This document shows, piece by piece, positions 54,546 to 64,000 of a stretch of DNA of 64,000 bases. The notes beneath the pieces were generated by a model that was not told the DNA's origin, did not search any database, and saw only the letters and a program-made list of their open reading frames with translations. The stretch is from Thinopyrum elongatum (Eukaryota; Streptophyta; Magnoliopsida; Poales; Poaceae). The stretch covers positions 56,337,599 through 56,401,598 of the forward strand of contig CM022302.1 in assembly GCA_011799875.1 (NCBI GenBank), given 5' to 3'. Each line of letters begins with the position of its first letter. Within the stretch, counting starts at the first letter, position 1. Position numbers and translations under genes: made by a program.

Positions 54546-57430
54546 TTAGATGACATCTCGGCAGAAAATCATACGGGAAGAACATAAATTTTCAATAACA
54601 ATGTTGTGGCGTGGGGGAAAAAGATAACTACCTTTCCTGGAAATAGGGCAGAGCTCAAGCTGTGCCCGTAAATTACTCACGAGAGAAGAGATGGATGATA
54701 TATGGTCGTTACCAATACCAACATCACAGTGAAACAGTTCAAAGCTCTCAAGTTTTCCAGCAGTCTTTGCCACTTCTTTTAGTTGCTCATACACTCCACA
54801 CTGCAGGATTGTTTCTCTGTACTGGCTGTTGTTTCCTACCATCCAGGTCATAAGTTCAAGCGTAGCTCGCCTTATGCTAGGAAAATCGGTAGTTGGATAC
54901 TTGTACAATTCTAATATCTTCTTAAGATTTAGGACGAACGTGTCCACAGTTAGATTGGCATCCACCAGTGTTTTGGCAAAACCACTTGCATCCAGGCAGG
55001 AGCAAATCTGCACGGTGAGGCCTATAAAACGCTCAAACACCTTTCCTGCTTCAACCCAAAGGCCATCATCCTTTATCGATGTACGTATATATGCAAAACA
55101 AAAAAAAAGTTAGTTTTGATGGAAAAAATTCAATCATTCAATCCAGCCACAGGTGAAGCAGAAAGGAGCAAGGGAAGAGACGTACATGAGCTAAATTTTC
55201 ATTGGTAGATCCTGGCTGCTCCAACTTGGCCACTTGGTCAACGACCGCTTTTAGCACCTAATCACACAAAAAATAATCATGCTTGGTTACTCGATGTACT
55301 GAACTTTTCAATGCAAACAGAACATGTCAAGTGATTTAGGGTGTGCAAAAAAGTAAAAGAAAATTGATTAAACAATGTTACCTGTGGCAGTGTTTGGTCT
55401 ATTATTCGCATGTGATGAATAAAATTCTCTATCCCTATGTGGGCACGCAAGTTCTGTAGGAGCTTTGCAATCACAGCAGTTGTGCGCTCTCTATCCTGCT
55501 CGGCATAGATTATTTTCTTCACTACCCGCAACGTTTCTGGGTGCAGATTGCGCCCTTGTAAGCGGGCATGCATCCTCATCTTGCTCTCCTCTCGGTCCTC
55601 GAGGAAGAGCATCTCCACCATCATCTTCATCTCGTGCATAGTGATCTCTTGTAGGACGGCCGTGGCATTTTCTTCACATCCACTTGTTAGCACGACTAGT
55701 GCTTTGGCAGTTGCCTCACAGTGATTCACCCGTGGTTCCGCCAAAAGTAACTCCTCCAGATCAAGATTTTGCACGGCGGTTTGCTGCTTCTGCATCCATG
55801 GTGGCAATAGTTGATCCAGGTCAAGTGCTTCTATGAAGGCTGTCGTCGTCATTACGGAGAAGCTTTGATCTTCCCGCAGAGTATTCTTCTCTTGAATGGA
55901 TGACTTAATCTGGCTTAGCTGCTCGCTGCTGGTGTACTCCAGAAGTAACAACTTGGCCGCCACTTTGGTGATATCTACGTGCGACACCTTTGAGACAACA
56001 CGTTCCTTGAGTTTCCTTATGATCTCGGGTGATCTCCCAATCTGTTTCTTTTCCTTTTCATCCAGTGCTAAACATGCTATGAATTTTGCTGCTCCCACGT
56101 GCTCCAGGATTATCCTGGTATCGGTCAGGAAGTTGGTATTTGTTGAGGCTTCTTCCCTGAGCTTCTTCCCAGCATCACCAGGTGTGGCGACCAGCTTGCT
56201 CAAGATTTTGAGCGATATGCCAACAATAATTTCTTGGTCAATCTTCTGTATGGAAGTAGGACGGATGTCCTCTTCTCTTTGAAGCAGAGGAATAATCTCT
56301 TGTTCAATCCAAGAGTCAGAGATGATTCTTCTGCTTCCATAACCCTGACCACGACAACCCAGGTTAAGGTTCGTGAGGTCTATGATCCTGGGCAGTAGAT
56401 CAATGAGGTTCTCGGCCTGCCGGCAATTTTGAGGGATATTGGTGAGCTTGTCTAAGATTCGCAAACCGAACCAGACGAGGTCCATATCCATGTTCCTCGC
56501 CGTCGTCTGGAGCAGAGAAGAGATGAGATACATGGCTTGAGGAAAACTGTCGAGCTGAATGTGTGGAGCAAGCTTGACAACTACTCTCGAAGCGTGGCCT
56601 CTCATGTACTCCTCATCTGGTGTCCCCCACCAAGCCTAGCATGTCGATAAGCTTCCCAAATGCGTCGGCGTCGAGGGAAGCTCGAAGCCTCCTGAGGGCC
56701 AGGCTGTTGTACTCCACTGATCTGAGGATGCGGTCCATGGCTCTGATCCCAAGTAACTGGTCATCGACGGCGTAGTCAGACACCGCCAGCTTCTTGGCGA
56801 AGGTGATGAGGTTCATATTGAGGGTGGCGCGCCAATTCCCGGTGATGAAGTCCAGGTAGTTGTCGCTCCGTTAGCGGTGGACTATTTTTATGCCGGAAGG
56901 CCCATACAGTCTGTACTTGTGTGTGGTGCTGAGCAAGAGTGCCAAAATCACGGGGTTCCGTAGGACAATGAAGATGATGCCCTGGGCGAGCACCAGCCCA
57001 TAGAAGATGTTCAGGGACCAGCTGATGTTCCGGTATTCTTCCACGTGTTTGAACTGGGGGTCGACATAATCCTGCTTCTTGAGACGCCTAACGGATAGGA
57101 CAATGCATGTGGCGACAACAGCGATCTGGGCCAGCCGCAGGGCACCAAAGATGAACGCCCTGAGGCAGGTTTGACTGTTAAACTTCCTCTTCTGCTCGTC
57201 GTCCTGGTTTTGGACCTGCAGCCTAGCCCTCCTTGCGCCTCCAGATTGGTGGTGTTCTTGATTGATTCTCCTGCGTCTCCACCAACTGATATGTCGCTCC
57301 CACTCTGCAGCCTTCTTGCTCTTTATCATCACTTCTGGTGCGCGCAAGAGAAGTTGCTGTGCGGGATCCTCATAGCCGCCAAGGATCCTGTCAAGCCATG
57401 CTAACTCTTGACCCAGTACAAATTGTAACT
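54546..57430 (-). pseudogene. BLE2-like / ARM-type membrane protein gene, nearly intact but 5'-incomplete
   Basis: Minus strand. The first visible exon opens near 57430 (LGQELAWLDRILGGYEDPAQ). It has a probable membrane span (RLAQIAVVATCIVLSVRRLK) and YVDPQFKHVEEYRNISWSLN, then a second span (IFYGLVLAQGIIFIVLR). TAA at 56873-56871 interrupts VHR/RSDNYLDFITGNWRATLN. Sequence continues KLAVSDYAVDDQLLGIRAMD to a five-base C run (56625-56629 on the plus strand) where one extra base shifts the frame before DEEYMRGHASRVVVKLAPHI. A long helical-repeat region follows to donor 55382, then exons 55257-55186 and 55070-54546 (ending FCRDVI and TAA). Only these two lesions break about 800 codons. The family N-terminal exon (as at 52328) is missing. 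Role unknown; the rice namesake responds to brassinosteroid. Confidence 0.75.
54565..55238 (-). repeat. Segmental duplication copy B (tail of the BLE2-like gene)
   Basis: Partner of 50438-51111; same length (674 bp by my boundaries) and same orientation. Copy B is embedded in the larger gene and is open through its last exon, so it is likely the source or the better-preserved copy. Confidence 0.85.
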
Positions 57431-59011
57431 ACTTGATTGATATTGTAGATATTGATATATTTTTTTATATACTTTTGGCCAAACATTATAAGGTTTCATT
57501 TTGGAATAGATTTTCTTAGGGGAACTCATGACGTACGTGAGCAGCTACTCTTATAGTTGCATCTACCTATCACTCCCACAGAACCCGCCATCACTATCGG
57601 GTTTTGAGCTTCAGGCCATCACCCATGAAGGTGCATTTGTTGCCATTCAAAATCGATAGCTATAATAAGGTTCTCAACTTTGCCAAATGGTGATATTCAG
57701 AATAGCCATCGATCAACTTGCCCTTGCAGTAATTAAGTGTCCTACTTCCGAAGCCCAACACTTGAACCATTTTGTTTGCCTCTTCTCCCCCCACTACCCC
57801 AAAGTCTAGCTAAACCTACCCTCACTGCATGCCTCCCTCTCCTCCTTCTTCCACATTAGAGTGCATGGAATCACTAAATCTAGATGCACATTAGTAGGAT
57901 CTGTGACATCCACTATAACAGATGACCGCTTGACCAAAAGAGCAACCGCAGCGGCTGCCCATGGAGTTCCTCCTTTGCCACGGCCACATGCCTGCACCTC
58001 CAGTAGGAGCTCCACTACATGTGGATGCCGACAAGATACTCCACTCAGTTATTGCTGGATCCGGCCATGTGGAAATCTTCACTGCCACCTCCTACTTCAA
58101 CATTTGTGGATCTGACCGCATGGACGTCTCATCCGCCATACACACCGTCACCTCCTCCTTTGTGATAGACACAGAGCACCCTCCGCCCGCCCCCCGCCTC
58201 ACCCCCCCCCCCCCACACACACACGAGGTGACAGCCTCTTCCTGCGCACCGGCACACTCATCTCCGGTGACTTAAGGTATAGCTACTAGCTATAGATATG
58301 TTGTTAGATTTTAGTTTGATCAATGTGAGGTTGTTATATTTTAGTTTGATTTAGTGAAATGATAGTATTTCTAGATAAATGTGTGGTTGTTATAGTCTAC
58401 TTTTATTTAGTAAAATTTTAGTATTTCTAGATAAATGTGTGGTTGGTATACGATAGTTTGATCTAGTGAAATGTTAGTATATGTAGATAAATATGTGGTC
58501 AGAGTGTAGTTTTGTTATTGAAATATTTGTATATCTAGTTTGCTTAGTTATGTGTAGATAATTTGTTGGTGAATTTTCTAGGGTGTTACATGTTCAATTA
58601 ATTTGTCCTAATAATTATGTACTATTGTACTTACTATTTGCCGAGGGTGTCGGATAGGCATGGGTTGAGATGGATGATGTATTTCATTACTGTTGTGACT
58701 CTACGGTCCACAGCAAATGACAATCTTTTTTTTAAGGCAGGAGATGTTTGGTTCTACCACGAACCTTGGAAGTCCAATCCCCACACACTGCATGCCTTTG
58801 TCCCTCACCGCGACGCTATGCTATCATCACCAATAAATTCTTTGACTTAAGGAAAATTTTATTTTTGAGTATATCAATATAGTATGCTTATGTATGTCTA
58901 CTAATAATATTTCACACTTTGTATCATGAAGAAGCCAAGAAGCTACAGACAAATCCGTGCTCAAGAAGATAGAAGGATGACACTTGAAGGTGTGGTAACC
59001 GATGTGAATGG
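57431..59011. other. No recognised gene; possible degraded coding or transposon DNA
   Basis: A moderately GC-rich stretch (57780-58275) has an open frame at 57961-58275 with no family I know, ending in a C-run (58202-58216) and CACACACA. 58300-58600 is AT-rich with the repeated phrase ATAAATGTGTGGTTG (three times). Just before the Copia LTR, 58927-59011 reads MKKPRSYRQIRAQEDRRMTL then EGVVTDVNG and is open into the LTR, so it might be a coding exon cut by the insertion; I cannot name it. Confidence 0.3.
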
Positions 59012-59616
59012 TGTAGGAGATATGCCCTAGAGGCAATAATAAATGTTATTGATTATCTCCCTGTTCATAATTAGGTTTATGTTCCATGCTATAACTGCTA
59101 TGGTTTTCGAGTCTACAAATAAAACGAGGCTTGGAGGAAGACTCATATGCACGTGTGGGATAATAAACGATAAAATGTATTCCTAGTCAAGCCTCTATGA
59201 CTGGCTCAAGTGTTGCATGATGGTTCTGTTTTCCTGATCATGGGCATGTCTATGCCAGCAACTTTGAGGGCACAATGTTAGAAGAACATTTGTGTTGAAT
59301 CGACCCAATTGATGTTATGCTATGAGATACATTCGTCACAAGTTAATGGTTAATAACACAGAGATGGTTAATGTTTGCATGATTCCTTAGACCATGAGCG
59401 TATCGAGTTTCTTCATGCTTGCTTCATGAACTTTGGGGTTTGTTAAACGTCATCCGTAAATGGGTGGCTATTACGGCGGCTTACGGGTTCATGGAAAAGT
59501 ATGTCAAGTAACTTGATAGCTCAAGATTGGGATTTGCTCCTCCGACGTTGGAGAGATATCTCTGGGCCCTCTCGGTGTTATGGTATCCATCATCGTCTGG
59601 CCAGACACTTTGTGAT
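59012..59616 (+). mobile_element. Copia LTR, 5' part, plus orientation, interrupted by a related element
   Basis: It starts TGTAGGAGATATGCCCTAGA and matches the reverse complement of 61185-61777 almost throughout. It stops at CACTTTGTGAT (59616), precisely where the next LTR's TGTAGGGTAA terminus begins. In the intact LTR the sequence would go on TTGATCACGG. The missing 3' part would lie right of 64000 if this is a simple insertion. Confidence 0.85.
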
Positions 59617-61777
59617 TGTAGGGTAACGCAGCAGAAAACAAAAATTTTCCGACCTACGCACCAGCCCAGGACCACTATGGAGACTGCATACAAGGTTTGA
59701 TCATTTTCGTTACCGACTCGTAGCGCAGCGGAAGTAGAGTCGATGACGATCGGCGGTGCAGATCCCCGCAGCTAGGATTTACAACCTCCCAACCGCGAGG
59801 ATGTATACCCTCATCCGCCACTCGGACAGCCCTCCGGGAGGCGGTTGGACAGTCCCCCGGACGGTGTCGCGGACAGCCCTTCGGGAGGACCTTCGAAACT
59901 CGGACGGTCACTCGGACAGCCCTTCGGGAGGACTCACAGAACTCGGACCATCACTTGGACAGCCCTTCGGGAGGCACTCTCGAACAGCCCCTCGGGCACT
60001 AAGATCGAAACTACGACCTCTCTACAGAGTTGCACACATACGGTGTCATCTATCCGGCAGGGCTTCGCCGTCCAGAACTAGTTCCTGCCGGAACCCAGAC
60101 AGCCTTTCGGCTCTACGAAACTCTTTTCGTGGGAGGGAGAGAGAAGCCAGATAACATCTTGGCATGTGTATGAGAGCAAGGGATGGGGAAATGGCTGCCA
60201 AGATCACTCCTATATATAGGCAAGCCAAGGGGTAAAATTGTCACACAAAAACCCCAAAGTGCCCTTGGAATATCCCTTTCCAAAAGGGAATATGCCATAT
60301 GGGAGTGCCATGTGGAGCACCATGGTGCTCCACCTCCTTGGCCGGCCACCCTTGGGGGGGGGGGGCCCCCATGAGGTGCCATGCCCTCCTTCCCCTTCTA
60401 GAAGGCCCTTTTGGAATTTCCAAAAAGGTGCTTTCCATAAAATTCCCAAAAAGCACTTTCACTATTCACGACGACATTTTTCAGCGTCCGTTCGAACTGA
60501 AAATATTTATGTGGGCTAAGAACATTTCCAGTACCCACTAAAATAATTTTCAATGCGTTCTGGAACAATTCCAGTTTAGTGATTTCATCTGCGAAAAGCA
60601 TCTGAAGCGGTTCCGGCAGCCCCGGAACATTTCCGGTTTTTCTTCCAGAAAATTCCCAGAAGTTTCCAGAATGATTCTGATATCCTCCAAGAATTATCAG
60701 GCATGTGCCGAAACCTTTATGACTTAATGGTATCCCCTGAAACAACTTTTCAGTTTCACCGGAACTCATCCGGTGACCTCTCTCTGCGAAACTTTTCCGC
60801 TGTCCGAAACTTTTCGGTGTCCGAAACTTTTTCGGTGATTTTCTCTCAGACTCCCTATCTAGTATTCAGCAGATAGATAACCCTTAAGCGTGTGACCCTG
60901 TAGGTTCGGTGAAGTATAGACATGACACGGAACCCCTTCCGATCAATGATCAACATCGGAGCCGTGGACACCCATATTGACCCCTATACCCACACGAATG
61001 AAATATTCGAGTGAACCTCCAGTTGCCGTGTGCTATTCCTGTTGCTTCGCGATATGTTACAAATACCCGAGGTGAGACATGTTGGCATTCCCGTGGATCA
61101 ACAACTTGTCCACTATGCTAGTTACCTCATTATCGGTATTGTTCTCTTTTCTTGTTACCGTGTTCCGGCATCCCCGTGATCAAATCACAAAGTGTCTGGC
61201 CAGACGATGATGGATACCGTAACACCGAGAGGGCCCAGAGATATCTCTCCATCGTCGGAGGAGCAAATCCCAATCTTGAGCTATCAAGTTACTTGACATA
61301 CTTTCCCATGAACCCGTAAGCCGCCGTAATAGCCACCCATTTACGGATGACGTTTAACAAACCCCAAAGTTCATGAATCAAGCATGAAGAAACTCGATAC
61401 TCTCATGGTCAAACGTTAACTATCTCTGTGTTATTAACCATTAACTCATGACGAATGTATCTCATAGCATAACATTAATTCGGGTCGATTCAACACAAAT
61501 GTCCTTCCTGACATTGTGCCCTCAAAGTTGCTGGCATAGACATGCCTATGATTGGGAAAACATAATCATCATGCAACACTTGAGCTAGTCTTAGAGGCAT
61601 GACTAGGAATACATTTTACCGTTTATTATTCCACACGTGCACATGGGTTTTCCCCAGAGCCTTTATGGATATACGGGCTCGGGAACCACAGCAGTTATAG
61701 CATGGAACATAAACCTAATTATGAACACGGAGATAAATAATAACATTTATTATTGCCTCTAGGGCATATCTCCTACA
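59617..61777 (-). mobile_element. Copia LTR, complete (2161 bp), minus orientation: 3' LTR of the inserted element
   Basis: On the minus strand it starts at 61777 (TGTAGGAGATATGCCC) and ends at 59617 (...GCGTTACCCTACA). It holds a TATA box (CCTATATATAGG) at 60210-60219, with the leader running left. About 59820-59990 contains five near-repeats of a 'GGACAGCCCTTCGGGAGG'-type word, and 60300-60420 a C/G-rich stretch with a nine-G run. The plus-strand neighbour LTR shares only its first 600 bp. Small frames in it are not genes. Confidence 0.85.
60210..60219 (-). promoter_or_regulatory. Copia LTR TATA box
   Basis: CCTATATATAGG on the minus strand, followed by a G+C-rich leader and the typical distance to the LTR end. 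Confidence 0.6.
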
Positions 61778-61790
61778 GACTCCCACTTGC
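61778..61790 (-). promoter_or_regulatory. Polypurine tract of the Copia element
   Basis: GCAAGTGGGAGTC on the minus strand directly abuts the LTR start at 61777, which fixes this LTR as the 3' LTR. Confidence 0.7.
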
Positions 61791-64000
61791 ACTAGAGTCA
61801 ATAATCTAGTTAATGCTAATGCACTTTACACCTGTGGCACACCGGTGTAAATATGCTTCGCTTGTGGTATAGCCTGATGTCCAACGGATCTGACGACTTC
61901 AGATTCGTGTGTATCTTTGCATATCCTCACGTTTTCACGCTTTCACAAAATTCATATTTTGTGTGGACTTGGCTTTGTATGTATGTGAATCACAGGTCGA
62001 ACCTGGATTCCTCAGACTGAGTTATGGAGCAACTACCTGCAGTAGTGTCCCATTGACAAAAGCCATCTTGGAACCATACTAAGTTCATGAATGAACTATA
62101 TGATTCAACATCTTCTTTGTCGCTTTTAAAAGCGGCAACATACTTTGCCTCTGTTATAGAATTCGCCACAGTAACTTGTTTGGAACAATTTCCAACTACC
62201 GTGCCACCATATTGTGTATTGCACAAAAACCCTTAACATAAATCGAAAATCGCTTGGAGCATGGATGAAGACTGTATCGATGTAACCTTTTACAACGAAC
62301 TCTTCATGATCTCCGCTTGCGAGAAAACATGTCATCAGTGCTACTATAGTACTTAATGACCCTTTTTCACTGTTGTCCCATGATCAGTACTTTTGATCAC
62401 TTTGGTATCTATACTTGCAACAACTTTGGGAGTATTGGACATATCTGGTTGTTTTTACATACCATGGAATACATGATTAATCCAAACACAAGAGTGTGTG
62501 GAATCTCCATCATGTATTTTGCTCATCAGTGTTTTGGGACACCGAGTCTTGCAAAAACTCTTTCCATGTGACTTCGGCAAGAATCACTCCTTGACATTTT
62601 TAATGCTAAAAGGTTTTAGCATCTTGTCAATATGTATCTTTGCTCAGCCCTATTAGGTAAATCTATCTCCATAGATCATCATGCCTAATATAAAGGCTAT
62701 TTAGCCCAAGCACTTCATTGAAAAACTATTTTCAAATGAAGTCCTAATTCGTGTCAAGAATTTTAATTCCAATTAACAATGTGTCAAGCACACAAGGTTT
62801 TTCGAAATGTTATTATGCTCCCACTTACTTTCTTGAATTACAAGCATCTTCGTTACCCATTGATGAAGTCAAACCCTTTTGACCATTTCATCAAAACACG
62901 AAGATTCCAACTCCATTTTGCTCTCTTCTGTTCATCGCTGGAACTCTGAAGTTTGCAAACTTACTAGCATCCTCTGGAATGACAAAATACCTTGGACTGT
63001 AACACATGCAAGTCCTTGGTTTTATTTCCATCAGATGGAAATCCTTTTGCCATCCATTGTTTTATATCTCATGATATGAAATATATATTAATTGTTAGTT
63101 CAACCCGAACCGACTTTAAGCATCGCTACGGTGAAGCAACCTCATCGTAGTCAACTCCTTGAACTTGTATATTGCAACAAGTCGAGCTTTATGGATAAAA
63201 CTTTTTTATTCGTATCAGTTATAGTTCCATAAAAATTCGTCAGACTCTAAGTCTTCCGAAAGGTGTATCAAGGTTTTAATCTTGAATCACTTATATGGAA
63301 ACTATCTCGGATTGTATTGGCATTTAGCCAATTCCGGAGTCAGGGCCCACCAATGCTTCCTTGTGTATCGTAGGTATACTGTTGTCTAACAACAATATCT
63401 CATTTGCGCACCTGAGAGGTTTGCACGAGCCTTGCCTACATGGTTCAGCTGCAAGTTCGACCGAAGTCCATACATTTTATTATAGAGACTTCCGTATCAG
63501 TCGCAGTAGGAAACTCTGGAATTACTTCCAAGGTCTCTTTCCTTTGACCTGATGACGGAGATACTGGTTATCTCGTCGAGTTGCATTATTCTCTCACTCA
63601 CCTTTTTGAAAGAACCATTTTCTTCAAAAAGCATACCGTTCTTTGTGGCAAACCTATTTGCCTCGGTATAGTGAGGGAGGAATACCCAACATTTTGGGAT
63701 AACCTACAAAGTAGCACTTGTCTGATTTGGAATAGGTTTGTAACCTTTTACACAAGCCCCATATTCCAAATGTTAAGAAAAGATATAACATGGTTGGGCG
63801 TACCATACCATGCTGTCATTTCAACAGACCCGATGGAGCTCTTTTCAGTGTAAAAGCCGCAGTCTCTAAAGCATCACCTTTTAAAAAGGATAATGGCAAA
63901 TTTATTTATGTCATCTTTGATCTTACCATGTCATAAATGGTTTTATTACATCTTCACGGACTTTCCACATGCAATGGTGTTCCGGGAGGTGCAAGTTATG
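61791..64000 (-). pseudogene. Degenerate Copia polyprotein (integrase tail, RT, RNase H), running off the right edge
   Basis: Minus strand, from right to left: GDALETAAFTLKRAPSG near 63880-63830 (post-integrase region), QGVDYDEVASP, a stop, then RCLKSVR at about 63150-63100 (start of RT, normally VDYDETFSPVAMLKSVR), YILG-like FILGMMIYGDRF near 62690, KIHIDKMLKPFSIKNVKE near 62620, and RNase H (VVKGYIDTVF; KQVTVANSITEAKYVAAF at about 62190-62130, normally KQxTVADSTTEAEY). Stops and shifts are frequent. The normal YVDD box is not recognisable. This element cannot encode its own proteins. The gag end and 5' LTR lie beyond the window. Confidence 0.75.

Noticed and set aside
57806..58275. Plus- and minus-strand frames around 57961-58275 as a new gene
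   Set aside because: No recognisable domain, several competing frames, and the longest runs into a C homopolymer. Recorded only as unassigned DNA.
62356..63853. Plus-strand frames of 60-90 codons
   Set aside because: The minus strand here is a recognisable, degenerate Copia polyprotein; the plus frames have no family features.

Overview
This is eukaryotic, grass nuclear DNA, almost certainly from the wheat tribe (Triticeae). The evidence is the repeat set: a BARE/Angela-type Copia LTR end, Copia LTRs starting TGTAGGAGATATGCCC, LTRs starting TGATACGTCTCCAACGTATC with a tRNA-Asp primer site, a CACTA end rich in TTTGCCGTGTG, a mudrA-type MULE and several LINE 3' ends. The genes have introns and grass-specific families. 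I see no bacterial operons, tRNA or rRNA genes, or CRISPR. Every gene I recognise is broken or partial.

Layout. 1-3429: a minus-strand gypsy-like element sits against, and probably inside, a BARE/Angela Copia LTR. 3430-4816: a gene-tail pseudogene and a 392-bp foldback MITE. 5041-10225: a MULE with a plus-strand GRF-zinc-finger gene and a minus-strand mudrA-type transposase, separated by an approximately 48-bp minisatellite and a gypsy protease scrap. The MULE is cut at 10225 by LTR retrotransposons.

10226-39800: about 29.6 kb made only of one non-autonomous LTR-retrotransposon family, eight LTRs alternating with seven internal segments, all in plus orientation. It resolves into three nested insertions. 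The outer element (LTRs a, b, h) and the middle one (LTRs c, f, g) are each three-LTR tandem elements sharing a central LTR. The innermost (LTRs d, e) is a complete simple element with target duplication CTTGA. Three LTR sequence variants match the three nesting levels, and the placement of primer sites and polypurine tracts fits the same scheme. No internal segment carries gag-pol; five carry copies or remnants of an uncharacterised acidic reading frame.

39806-57430: a decayed genic island. It holds a chimeric SNF2/Myb-like pseudogene, a LINE tail, an F-box pseudogene, a MED15 (Mediator subunit 15) pseudogene hit by one LINE and flanked upstream by another, and BLE2-like membrane-protein genes in two pieces with a 674-bp duplicated tail. 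A CACTA end lies between the two BLE2-like pieces.

59012-64000: a Copia LTR in plus orientation is interrupted by a second, minus-oriented Copia element of the same family, whose degenerate polyprotein runs off the right edge.

The genes do not form a pathway. The main biology is transposable-element nesting and gene decay. Element family names are from memory of the sequences and no database was searched. All percent-identity impressions are by eye.
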